From contig JABMLP010000013.1 of assembly GCA_013176395.1 (NCBI GenBank), forward strand, positions 868,001 to 932,000: DNA of 64,000 bases. Direction: 5' to 3'. Shown here piece by piece: positions 53,526 to 63,118 of this stretch. The DNA is from Venturia oleaginea. Taxonomy: Eukaryota; Ascomycota; Dothideomycetes; Venturiales; Venturiaceae. The stretch's first letter is position 1, and the number at the start of each line of letters is the position of its first letter. The position numbers were made by a program, and so were the translations under genes. Under the pieces are notes generated by a model. The model saw only the letters and a list, made by a program, of their open reading frames with translations, had not been told where the DNA came from and made no database searches.

Positions 53526-54728
53526 CTACTTATCTGCTTCTTCGGCCCACTCATCTGCGCCCTCCTGCACAGTCTGCTTGCCTAGACTCTCTCGTCTCTC
53601 AGGGAATACGGTCGGAATAGCTCCTTCATCATCACTCAGATCATCTTCGAAAGCGGTAGGATCCGTCAGTGGCCTCGCATCTTCGTCTCCTTCATGAACA
53701 CCTTCATCTGCACTGACACTGATACCTCTAGCGCCCCATTTGTGCCCGATTCCACTTCCAGATCTGTCATTACCGCGGTCGTTTGTGTGAAGCGCCGGTG
53801 CAGCCTCTTCATCATCAAGATCCGAGTGCCTGCCAACTAATTTCTGAACCAACCATCCCCTGGACATATCCTCAGAGTCAACAATACCACCACCTCGCAG
53901 CTTAACACGTTGACGTGTGAAGTATACCCATGCGAAATCGACGTAGAGAAGTGTCTGGATGCAGCCGAAGATCACGGAAATTGGATCGAAGTGACGGTCT
54001 GTCTTTGAGAAGACACGATAGATCCAGTTGAGAATGTAGAAACCACGGTATGAACCCAAACAGGCAAGGTAGTACGAGTCGATGACAGTTGGAACGGTGG
54101 TTTGGCGGAGGAGAAGCAGTTGCGGGAGGACGGCTACCGATTCGAGGATCTCGGAGAAGGTCCAAAGTATCTGTATACGATACGTTACTGCTGAAACTAG
54201 AGATTGGTAATCGCCCGTCAGACTAACCTCGAAGAAGCCAAAGTTGTGCTCGTAGAGAAGACGATGTTGCGGCTTTCCGTCCACCGTGTAGTTGATCTGT
54301 GGCCCCTTCCTGAACATAGCGGTAACAGGCAAAGAGAGAAGCGCAGCGCCAGCGAAGCAGTAGATGCCAAACTTCCATGCCTTTTCCTTTTCCCTTGTTC
54401 GGGCGAAGACCGACATCATCAGGAAGACAATATAGGCGCTTGAGCTGATGTAGAACAGCTTAAGGCAGAAGTTCCAAAAGTAGATGAAGGCGCCGAAGAT
54501 GGGAGACCAGAAGAGATCCAAGTATCTGGTGCTGAATACGGCGATGTAGAGGGTCTGGGTTATGAGGGAGACGCCCTGGGTTGCTTGTTAGCTACTTTAT
54601 CAGGCTGAAGCGTAATGGATTAGGACACTCACCTCTGCGCTGCGGTTCCAATGAATAGACCATAGTAGAATGACCTTTGAGGCAACGTGCGATAAGTCGC
54701 CGACGACTCTGAAGACATTCATCGACAT
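53526..54728 (-). CDS. ERD2: ER lumen protein-retaining receptor (HDEL receptor)
   Basis: A seven-helix receptor that returns HDEL/KDEL proteins from Golgi to ER. Exons: 54728-54633, 54575-54228 and 54170-53526, 1089 nt, giving 362 residues. Conserved landmarks: N-terminal NVFRVVGDLSHVASKVILLW; GVSLITQTLYIAVFSTRYLDLF; then after the second intron ILWTFSEILESVAVLPQLLL, YLACLGSYRGFYILNWIYR and LLYVDFAWVYFT. Typical Erd2 ends soon after this last helix (about 215 residues). Here an acidic Ser/Asp/Glu-rich tail of roughly 110-120 residues follows, which is probably cytosolic. Introns are GT-AG (donors GTGAGT and GTTAGT). A second in-frame ATG two codons downstream (54722) is equally plausible and matches the usual start. 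Confidence 0.94.
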
Positions 54729-55495
54729 GGTGGTGGTTGTCGAGGTGTTGTTGTTTGCGGAGGAGTCGAGTGGACGTGGTGGAGCTTAAGCTCGTGAGGG
54801 TTATGTGGACACTTCAATCTACACCTTCCAACGAGCTGTCCTTGCAATTTAATATTCTAATCGAGAATTGTGTCTGGTAATCCAGCGCTGTGTCTTGGCT
54901 GGCATTGAAATGCTATCAAAGATCGGACGCTGCAGGAAGCATGTCCATGAATGTTGTTCGGCCTGTGTGTGAGACGCGCAGTGCCTCATTGAGAGAGGCA
55001 CCAGGGGTACGTCAATGGGAACGCTAACTGGACCCTCGATCAAACGTCCAGATGTTGGGCTTCTCATTCCAATGATATACACTCACGACACTCTTCTTTT
55101 CTATGTATTCCATCTGCCAACATGGCGAGAATTGGTTCTGGCCGTTTTCCCGTGCCACCTGTTGATTTTATACATTGAGCCAATCTACAATACGAATCGC
55201 GTATTACTTACTTCATCACCAAGCTGATACCGAGAAAGATGGTTTTGCCAATGCCTTCAAATGCCTTCACAAAATCGGAATGCCTCCACAGCTCCACTGG
55301 GTTGAAACTGCAACCAACAGTTATTCGAGAGTAGTTCCCCCTATCATTTAATGGCACGAAGGTCCATCACCTGTGCACAAATGAGGCTGACATCCTAGCC
55401 GGAACCTGCAAGTCCTTAGATGAGGTCCGCTGTACCGGGCCATTCCAACGACAAATCTTGAGCCCGCTGTCTATCAGGTAGTCAGCCCCACCACC

Positions 55496-55709
55496 ACGCA
55501 CCAACCACCTCGCCAAAATAACATTTAAGTTTCGCTAAGGACTTTAAAGTAATCTGAGTCCTAGGAACTTTAGATATACGCTTTGAAAAGAAAAAAGCTT
55601 TCCTAGAAAGTAGATATTACTTCTTTCTTTTACTACTATTCTGTGATAGAAACATGAAAAATCCCATAAAGAGAAGTAAGAAATTATTTTGGCCAGGTAG
55701 TTGGTGCGT
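55496..55709. repeat. 214-bp foldback (MITE-like) element
   Basis: A 26-bp sequence at 55496-55521 (ACGCACCAACCACCTCGCCA then AAATAA) recurs in inverted orientation at 55684-55709 with 24 of 26 bases matching. The 162 bp between are AT-rich with no coding. TTGGTGCG repeats three times at and beyond the right arm (55701-55740). Short inverted-repeat elements with AT-rich centres are typical of MITEs. No target-site duplication could be fixed by eye. Confidence 0.6.
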
Positions 55710-56350
55710 TAGGATGATTGGTGCGCTGGGTCTTGGTGCGTGGTATGGTACGTTGAATACGTGGTGGGTGTCTACAGCTTTCAGACGATTCCGGAATATG
55801 TGCAACCAAGGCTCCACACTGCTGGTATTCGGCGTCTATTAACGACCAAGGGACCTTCTGGAAGTTCGATTGTGCCATGTGTGGCAGCCTCGTCAGGGAA
55901 ATGGCTTCTTCAGAGCCAATCGATTGTCTCCCGCGTACTGGGGACGGACCGTTGGAGGTGATCCCTGATGGATGCCCTGCGATCTAGAGTGGACCCAAGC
56001 GAATACCCGCTGATGGAAGACAAATAAAACGCTTGGCAAGCTAGAGACTCGAAGCGAGCTAGAAACGACTTGGGTGAAGTTCTCGTGATCTTTGCCCAAC
56101 GTGGCCTCGGGGACATCAACATGGCATAGGATTGCATATGGACCGTATTCTTGCTGCAAAGTCATGCAAAGACAGGCCAATACCTGCCCGCTTCAACACA
56201 CCACGAAGCACGCCATGTCTGCTGTACTCGACTTGAAGTGGACCTCGAATTCTGCCCTCGACAGTCGACACGCTCCTCCCCAAGCGCTGCGTGAAAGCTG
56301 ACCATTTAGCACACCAGAACTAGATACAGGCGTATTTTTGGACAGACACA

Positions 56351-56634
56351 GGTGTATTTGTGGACGTTGAGAGCCGCATTGGTCCATTTGACTTCACAGG
56401 CATCCTTCGCGCCGCGGGGATTATCGCGAAGACTACCTTGCGTCCAAGGGGAACGACTTTCGAGAAGGACTTCGGCTATACAAGCCGTCGAAACGACAGC
56501 TATGCTTCTCTCCATGTTGATCATCCGATCAATGAACCAGCCATTGTCTGCTCGCGAGGGACACCATCTACGATATACCTTCCCTTAGATACCAAAGCCT
56601 TCATTTCGACCTTGGACATGGACGGTACAGACTG
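56351..56634 (+). other. ATG-less open frame, possible gene remnant
   Basis: A protein-like frame (GVFVDVESRIGPFDFTGILR, then HVDHPINEPAIVCSRGTPST) ending at TGA 56632. It begins after an acceptor-like ACACAG but I find no upstream exon and no known family. It may be the last exon of a lost gene. Confidence 0.25.
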
Positions 56635-57008
56635 ACAAGCCTATCGCGCGCTTCTTTCTACTGCAACAATCCACTGTAAGCGCGCCCCTAATCCCCACTG
56701 CCAACAATCGCTGCCTTTTCTCAATGTGTTTCGAGGTGCGGTTGCGTCCGTCTCATGATGCGTGGGGACGGTCCCAGCGTCTCGTCAACCACTTAACGAG
56801 GCGTAGCATTTTTACCTTGCATTTCACGCACAAGCAGTCTCCTTTGACCGACCACATGGCCCCTGGTCCAAAATTAGCCTGCAAGTATAATCTTCAACAC
56901 GTTCCACTACAGCAGTCATGTACTTATCCTCATCTCATTCATTGGGTGCTAATAATTCCTTCTCTATAATACGACCGTCCGTCACACGAGAAGCAGTCCA
57001 TACCAACA

Positions 57009-58311
57009 ATGTCTTCCAACCCCTTTAACTTCGACCTCTCGCAGACTTCTCCACCGAGTAGTTTGGCCGACGAGACTGCCAACAACTTTGTGTATGCGCC
57101 CCTTGATACACAATATTTTAGCCAGCAGGATCACCAAGTAAGATATCACTCGTCTATTCCTATTGACCAGAACTAACAGCTTCCTAGAATGCCTTCAACA
57201 TTGACTACGGCAATCAGTTCATTTCCCAGACATTTCCTGATGTTCCTTGCTACACATCTGCCGCCTTGGACCAGGAATATTCGATTCCTCTCCCAACGAC
57301 GGAGACCTCTTTCCCAAATATACAGCATTCTCCATATCTGCACATCGGTTCTCCAGCCAATCATTCTGATTCTCCATCTCCTATTCTTCTACCGACAACC
57401 GCCACAGAGACCATCTTGTCACATGATCAATCGCGGCAGGATGTGCATACGACCGCCCCAGGCCTATTCAGATCAATGAAATCTCCTTCTCACGGCTCCG
57501 AGAACTCTCCTCGATCTACACACTCTATGCCCCACATCTATGCTGGCCCTTCTTCCTCAAGTCCCGAGCCATGTTTTGAGTCAAGACGGATGCATCATCT
57601 ACAAACGACGATCCCAACACATCCGGCACCAATTCCAATACACCATGGAAGGGAATCCGTCAGTTCAATGCCTAGACAAAGACGGGGTGAATTGGCAGCC
57701 CGAAAACAACCAGTCTCAATTTTGCCCAATCTTGAAGGACCTTTTCCTGCAATAGGACAAAAGCGGTCGGCCAGTGACGCTGATATGACTCCTGATACTC
57801 GACCTGCGAAGCTCAGGAGGGGATCCTCTCTTTCTCCTTGCAACATCGAATTGAAGGAAGAGGAAATCCTAATTCATCAGTTTCGAGAGGATGGATGTTC
57901 GTGGAAGGAGACCGCAAATCGTTTGCACAAGGAGACTGGACATCAGTTGAAAGTACCCGCTTTGCAGATGCGTCTGAAACGACTATACGAAAGGCTACGT
58001 GAATGGTCAGAAGCAGATGTGCAAGCCTTGCGATTGGCGGTCGAGTGGCACCAGAACAAGATGTTCGAGATCGTCTGCTCAAGGGTATGTGTGCGGTATC
58101 CCATACACTTTTTCGAATCTTTCTAATCATATTACAGATGGCCGAATTTGGTGCCACTGAGAAATGGGATGCAAAGCAGTGCAAGAAAAAGTGGCCCGAA
58201 TTGTCCCACTACCCACAACACTCATACTCTTTTCCAATGACCCCAGTTTACGCACAATGTCCAACCGAAGGTCAAGCACACGGCTTCTATTTCCCTTCCT
58301 CCGGCCCCTAG
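57009..58311 (+). CDS. Fungal nuclear regulator-like protein with a SANT/HTH-like C-terminal region
   Basis: Three exons: 57009-57137, 57188-58084 and 58138-58311, 1200 nt, giving 399 residues. The N-terminal ~230 residues are low complexity (Ser/Pro/His/Gln), as in transcription regulators. A basic patch (KRSASDADMTPDTRPAKLRR, about 265-285) could be a nuclear localisation signal. The following segment, about 300-370, is helical: EEEILIHQFREDGCSWKETA then LHKETGHQLKVPALQMRLKR, RLREWSEADVQALRLAVEW and, after the last intron, EFGATEKWDAKQCKKKWPEL. Tryptophan spacing and the paired WSxxxxxAL / W..KQCKKKW pattern resemble two Myb/SANT-like helical modules. Specific function is unknown. Introns are GT-AG (donors GTAAGA and GTATGT). 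Confidence 0.78.
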
Positions 58312-60336
58312 TTTTCACGGGATAGCTCCAACGCACTGCGGCCACTCCTTCATGGTCAATCACGATTTCACGACCGTATTTCTTTGAAACACACTGCTTT
58401 ATACCCCTCAAGATCAGAATAATCTTTGTATTTCTCAGAGCGACTTCGTAGTTGCCTGGATCTAATATGGAAAAAGAGTTGGGCGTCTTTCGTTTTCTTC
58501 TTCAATTCTTTTTACACGTAGTAACCATTGCATCACGGCCCGTCAAAAAGAGCGGCTTCAAAGTCATCGTCGTCATCGTCGCAAATCTTCTCACATGTTT
58601 CGTTCTTCTCATGCACGCAGCCTTCTCGCGTACCTTTTCCCCCAAGCCACGCACGTAGTCTTTTCCCCCTTGATCCCGCATCGCATAATTAACAGCGTTG
58701 TTGTTGGATCTCATTCACTCCAGGCGAGATATGCCGCACAGCATGCAAGGGAAAAAGCATGACAGCACCTTTAATTTTGTGTGCATGACTCAATGAACCA
58801 GCGGTCAGACGCTTTTTCGACCATGTAGAATGTAGGGCAAATTTTGCATTGACCGAATAATATGTATCTATCACCACTAGAAAATAGACACTTTTGAGAT
58901 ATCATCAATGATTTTCTGGATTTTGGATATCTTTTGACCAATGGGGGAGAGGGAGGGGGGAAGGCACTGTGCATGCGTCTTATGCATCAAGTGCACCTGA
59001 TGTCTAATCTGTTATCTGGAAACGAGTGTGTCAGTGCTTGGGAATGTCCGTTGATGAGTCATAGGTACCTGATAAGTTAGTGCAACACTATATATACTAT
59101 TAAGGTACACCAAGCATTCTGAGGTTTCGTGTATGGCAGACAGCAGACACTCGAACCGTCTTCGATAGAGGACTCAGCATCACATCATCCCAAGCGGTCA
59201 TTTCACCAACATATCTCACATGCCAAGTGCGCTCGACATACATTCCACAGAATGGTTTCAAAATAGGACATTGCATCAGTCTATACTACCCTACCCTACC
59301 CACCACACACCTTGCCATGATTCCTTCGCGCTCTTTCTCCTCCATAATCCCAAATATAACCTACAGAGCGGCATTCTGCACGCACTGCGCCTCCACCATG
59401 GCACGTTTGTCTTCCACACCTCCTTTGCTTCAAACGATGATGGCAGCATACAACCACTTGACACCTCATGTCGAAATCTCTAAACCAAGACATGTCAATG
59501 GTAAAGTAATCAATGGCTCCCATAAGCCTGGTTCGAGATTCTGAGAGAGAGATAGAGACCGCCCATGTCGCCATCCTCGAAATCGATCTCAGATCAAGAA
59601 AGGCGGATTCAGAGATACAATCGCCATCTCAAAAGGACACATCTGAATGGCTGCAATAAATGGGGCCTATGACTGACGGCTTCTTCACCACTGCCTCCAG
59701 ACCCAGCACAAACACGGCACGCAAGGTAAAACAACCAAATCCCATCAATCACGTTAAGATGGAAATCGACAAATTCACTTGGAACCAGAACTTCATCAAC
59801 ATCGGTTTCGACTTGGGAGATATACACCGTATCCAATGGACCGTTGGAGAGATGTCAATTGCCAGTCCACCGTGCTACCGTCATGTAGTACACATCCTTC
59901 TGACAATTCTCTCGTTGTCCATGTTAATACCTAGCACTAGCTATGTAGCCTTTCCCAACCAAGGCCATCCATCATGATCCAGACGTCACAATTCCAGTTC
60001 CATACCCTTGTTTGGTATGATCATGTTCTACAAAACCGAAAGAGGCCGCCCATCAAAATGCACAAACTACGCAATTTGCCAATCACCCTCCTGGTCCTCC
60101 ACCCACAATCATGTCCCAGGTAATCCTTCTTCAACAATGAGAAAAAACCTATTTACAAGACCCATAGAAGCAATGGTGTCTGCACACCGTTCTGGAGTTT
60201 ATGGTTAGTGAAACGCTTGTAGTTCCGATATGTATATCTTACGTCTGGCAATGCTGTACAAAAAACCGTGTGTTCGATATTCGATAGCAGTGGCAAAGCC
60301 GGACAAAAGGACTTCCATCCAACATGGAAACTATTC
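58312..60336. other. Gene-poor region, no gene seen
   Basis: Two kilobases between the SANT-like gene and the 3' end of the hydrolase-phosphatase gene. Several short open frames (for example 59220-59550 and 59660-59977) have no family resemblance and no consistent exon structure. I see no tRNA-like or repeat structure. Confidence 0.45.
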
Positions 60337-62346
60337 TCATCTGTTCCGGTAGTGAGCATGCAACTCATCAATAAAATAACTATGCTTGATTCCCGGTTCC
60401 TTCGCTCTCGCAAACTCAGCAATCGCATCCTCGAGGGTCCAACCCAGCCTCTCGACCATGTACGCGACAATGAAGAAACCTGTCCGATTGAAACCATAAT
60501 GACAGTGCACGGCTATCAATTGATGCACTCCTGGCTTGGCACCGTGCGAGCCAGAAACCAGGTCAGAATGCACAGAGTCAATGAGCTTGATGAAAGCCTC
60601 TACTTCTTCTTCTTCTGGTGCAATCTTGGAGACGGTGGGCCATTTGGTATATGAGATGCCACCTGATCGAAGACCTTCGGGATCGTAGACAGGAGAATCG
60701 TGAGTAATGTCGATGACCGCAGCTATGGCCCCAAGCCCGTCTTGACCATTCCCTCGTCGTGGAGACCATTCTTCTGCAAACACTTTCGGTGTGTGCTTTG
60801 CATCTACTTCTCGCAATGTCTTGAGGGCGCGAAAGAAGCCTGCGATGGGCTTACTGACAGGCACCACTTTTTCCCATTTCCTGAGATTGGTGACATCCCA
60901 TTTGCCTCCCTGATTGAGGTAGTGGAGCTGCCAGCCAGGATCGAGCCGCTCGTCGACGTTGGAGAAGAACTTCCGAATGTGAGCGGAGAGACCGCGTGCA
61001 GTGTTTTCTGCGTACAGCAGAGCATGTGCGGCTGGTGACGGGACAATCATGGCTTGGACCCTTGCTTTCTCGGGTTCAGCGGAGAAGTTCGGCTCTGATA
61101 TTGTAGGCTTGGTCGAGACTGCGTCACGATCTTGGACCCGAGTGTTATCCTGTAGAATATTGCCTGCACGTGCTTTGAGGCCTCGCTCACCAGTTTCGTG
61201 GTTTGGGCCACTCTCGCCGACTTCGCCTTCATCGGCTCGTGGAGCATTGCAACCCTTGACTGCATCTTCATGCCCAAGCCACGAAGCAATGGTGCGAATG
61301 TTTTCAGCAGGGGTGGTATGATCATCCTCTCCAGCAACCAAGAAGACCGGTGTCCTTATGCCCTGCCAGATTTTCTCTCCTGGAATGCCTTCGAATGGCG
61401 GATAGCGCGAAGAGTCTGGCATCAGCCCACCGGAAGCCATACGACGCCATACTGGTGTTTGACTTTGCTTGTTGAACAGAAGTTGAAGTTTCTTTGTCTC
61501 CTTGCCTGCTCTTAGTCCTGTGAACCGAATAACGCTGGCACTCTCTGTTCCTCCACGGCGATCCCGCGTTCTCAAGTAATCGAAAGCGGACTCGGGCATG
61601 AGAAGTGTCAATCTAAGTCCAACCCTCTGTTTCAGGCTCAGAGGCACAGCTGGACAAATTGCGACGATTGCACACACATATTCCGAAATCAACTCTTTGT
61701 ATGGAGATGTCGTTGACGCGAGAAGAGTTCCCAGTGAGCAGCCCATGGAATGACAGACAAAGATCACGCCTTGATTGGCTTTCACGTCACGATATTTCTC
61801 GATGACGACTGCGAGAAGATGGACTAACGCATCCGCAGTGTACGCTTTCTCATCCTCTGGCTGGAAAGCCGACGAACCACAACCTGGGAGATCGATGGCG
61901 AGGGTTGGTGCGACATCGACGAGAGAGGGTAGAATGGGGTGGAATTGTGCGATAGAGCCACCAAGGCCATGCACTGCCACTAGCAGAGGGAGAGGTGTTG
62001 GTTCTGTTGGGAGCACTTTAATCTGAGGATGCTGTCTGAAGAAAGTCCTTATAGACGGGTAGGTAAATCCGGTCTTTGGAACGTGATACTCTTCTATGGT
62101 AGCATACTTCTTCAGCAGCGGTGGATTCATGACCCTGTCCATGAATTCTGCATCTTCCTCTTGCTCTTCCTCTACAGCCTTTGCCGACCAGTAACGTATG
62201 AAAAAGTGATAGATGAAAGGAAGTAGCAAGGCGGAACATGTTGCGACTCTTGTTGTGATGGAAGTTGATGAGAGCATGTTTTGGAAGTCGTGCAGATTGA
62301 ACGCCGGCAACCAAGCTCGCGGATGGAGCTTCCAATTCGCATCCAT
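60337..62346 (-). CDS. Alpha/beta-hydrolase fused to a dual-specificity phosphatase
   Basis: A single exon of 669 codons plus stop. The N-terminus has a probable membrane helix (about 34-51, ATCSALLLPFIYHFFI). An alpha/beta-hydrolase domain follows: oxyanion strand LLVAVHGLGG (122-130), nucleophile elbow VCHSMG (Ser200, with Cys in place of the usual Gly), acid residue region FLVAGEDDHTTP and a late histidine in SPAAHALLYAEN. After a charged linker, the C-terminal ~170 residues form a cysteine phosphatase domain with active site VHCHYGFNRTG (Cys615, Arg621, the HCx5R signature) and an Asp-rich ITHDSPVYDP loop. So one protein should carry a lipase/esterase-like and a phosphatase activity, perhaps at a membrane. 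The ATG at 62346 is preferred; upstream in-frame sequence runs into an 11-bp tandem repeat. Substrates are unknown. Confidence 0.88.
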   Translation of the reverse strand: MDANWKLHPRAWLPAFNLHDFQNMLSSTSITTRVATCSALLLPFIYHFFIRYWSAKAVEEEQEEDAEFMDRVMNPPLLKKYATIEEYHVPKTGFTYPSIRTFFRQHPQIKVLPTEPTPLPLLVAVHGLGGSIAQFHPILPSLVDVAPTLAIDLPGCGSSAFQPEDEKAYTADALVHLLAVVIEKYRDVKANQGVIFVCHSMGCSLGTLLASTTSPYKELISEYVCAIVAICPAVPLSLKQRVGLRLTLLMPESAFDYLRTRDRRGGTESASVIRFTGLRAGKETKKLQLLFNKQSQTPVWRRMASGGLMPDSSRYPPFEGIPGEKIWQGIRTPVFLVAGEDDHTTPAENIRTIASWLGHEDAVKGCNAPRADEGEVGESGPNHETGERGLKARAGNILQDNTRVQDRDAVSTKPTISEPNFSAEPEKARVQAMIVPSPAAHALLYAENTARGLSAHIRKFFSNVDERLDPGWQLHYLNQGGKWDVTNLRKWEKVVPVSKPIAGFFRALKTLREVDAKHTPKVFAEEWSPRRGNGQDGLGAIAAVIDITHDSPVYDPEGLRSGGISYTKWPTVSKIAPEEEEVEAFIKLIDSVHSDLVSGSHGAKPGVHQLIAVHCHYGFNRTGFFIVAYMVERLGWTLEDAIAEFARAKEPGIKHSYFIDELHAHYRNR

Positions 62347-62490
62347 TGTTGATCCTTGTCCTTTTGTGTGCTCGTCAGATTTCCATGCTCGCGGAACAGC
62401 GTTGTCGAGAAGTGTATAGTGATTGTGCGAGTGGCATCTCGACAGCCAATCGGCAGCCAAGACGATAGGCGTGGACGATGCAGGTATAGC

Positions 62491-62570
62491 TTCAGGCCAA
62501 CGTCGGGCCAACATCAGGCCAACATCAGGCCAACATCGGGCCAATATCAGGCCAATGTCAGGCCAACGTA
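62491..62570 (+). repeat. 11-bp tandem repeat upstream of the hydrolase-phosphatase gene
   Basis: Seven consecutive units of TCRGGCCAAYR lie at about 62491-62570, 145-225 bp upstream of the ATG at 62346. The period is 11 bp, about one helical turn, so each GGCCAA core faces the same side of DNA. It may be a minisatellite or an array of binding sites in the promoter. Confidence 0.85.
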
Positions 62571-63118
62571 CCAGGCTGTTCTGCTGTTGACTGTTGAGAA
62601 GCGGAGGGTCCCGCTGTCAATTCCGGTAGTCTGGTTAGGGCTGCTTCTGGTGGGAGGATCGGCGAACGGTCGAGAAGGTACGGTGAAGTCGGTGATTGAA
62701 GTCTTGTGCTTGGGGGGAGTGGTGGATGGTTGTAACGTTGGAAGCCTGAGTTGGTGATAGTAGTGAGTAGTGTAGGGTGCAGGAGGTGTAGGGAGTGTCA
62801 CAACTTCTTTGTATAGGGAGTAAGACGCGATCGTTCTTTCACGAGTCTCGGGGTAGGTAGTCGCGGTACATAAGCCATCTGACGTGGCACTTCTCTCCAC
62901 CGTAACCGTCTCCCGTTGGCAGAGTGCAGACTGCACATCCGTGACCCGTCTGCAGATATTTCCCACTTCGGAGTCTGACTCTCACTCCGTACCGCACGTG
63001 ACAGCACGCACATGAAGCATTATCTTTGACTACACTGTGCCTAAATACCTGCCGCATACCTTCCACTACATCTCGCCCGTATCTTTTACGCCCTCAGTTC
63101 CTCAGCAAGCTCGACAAC
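62571..63118. promoter_or_regulatory. Divergent promoter between hydrolase-phosphatase and ILV3
   Basis: Head-to-head intergenic region; the 11-bp repeat lies at its left edge. No gene is supported. GTGACTC- and TGACTCTC-like sequences near 62970-62985 resemble Gcn4/CpcA sites that often control amino-acid biosynthesis genes, but this is weak. Confidence 0.35.

Larger units (their letters stand above)
54729..57008. other. Gene-poor region with a foldback element and one ATG-less frame
   Basis: About 2.3 kb. It contains the inverted-repeat element at 55496-55709 and an ATG-less open frame at about 56351-56634. Other open frames are short and not convincing. The last 100 bp lead into the ATG at 57009. 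Confidence 0.45.

Noticed and set aside
59220..59977. Several 70-105 codon frames on both strands
   Set aside because: Overlapping, low-complexity, no consistent exon structure or motif.
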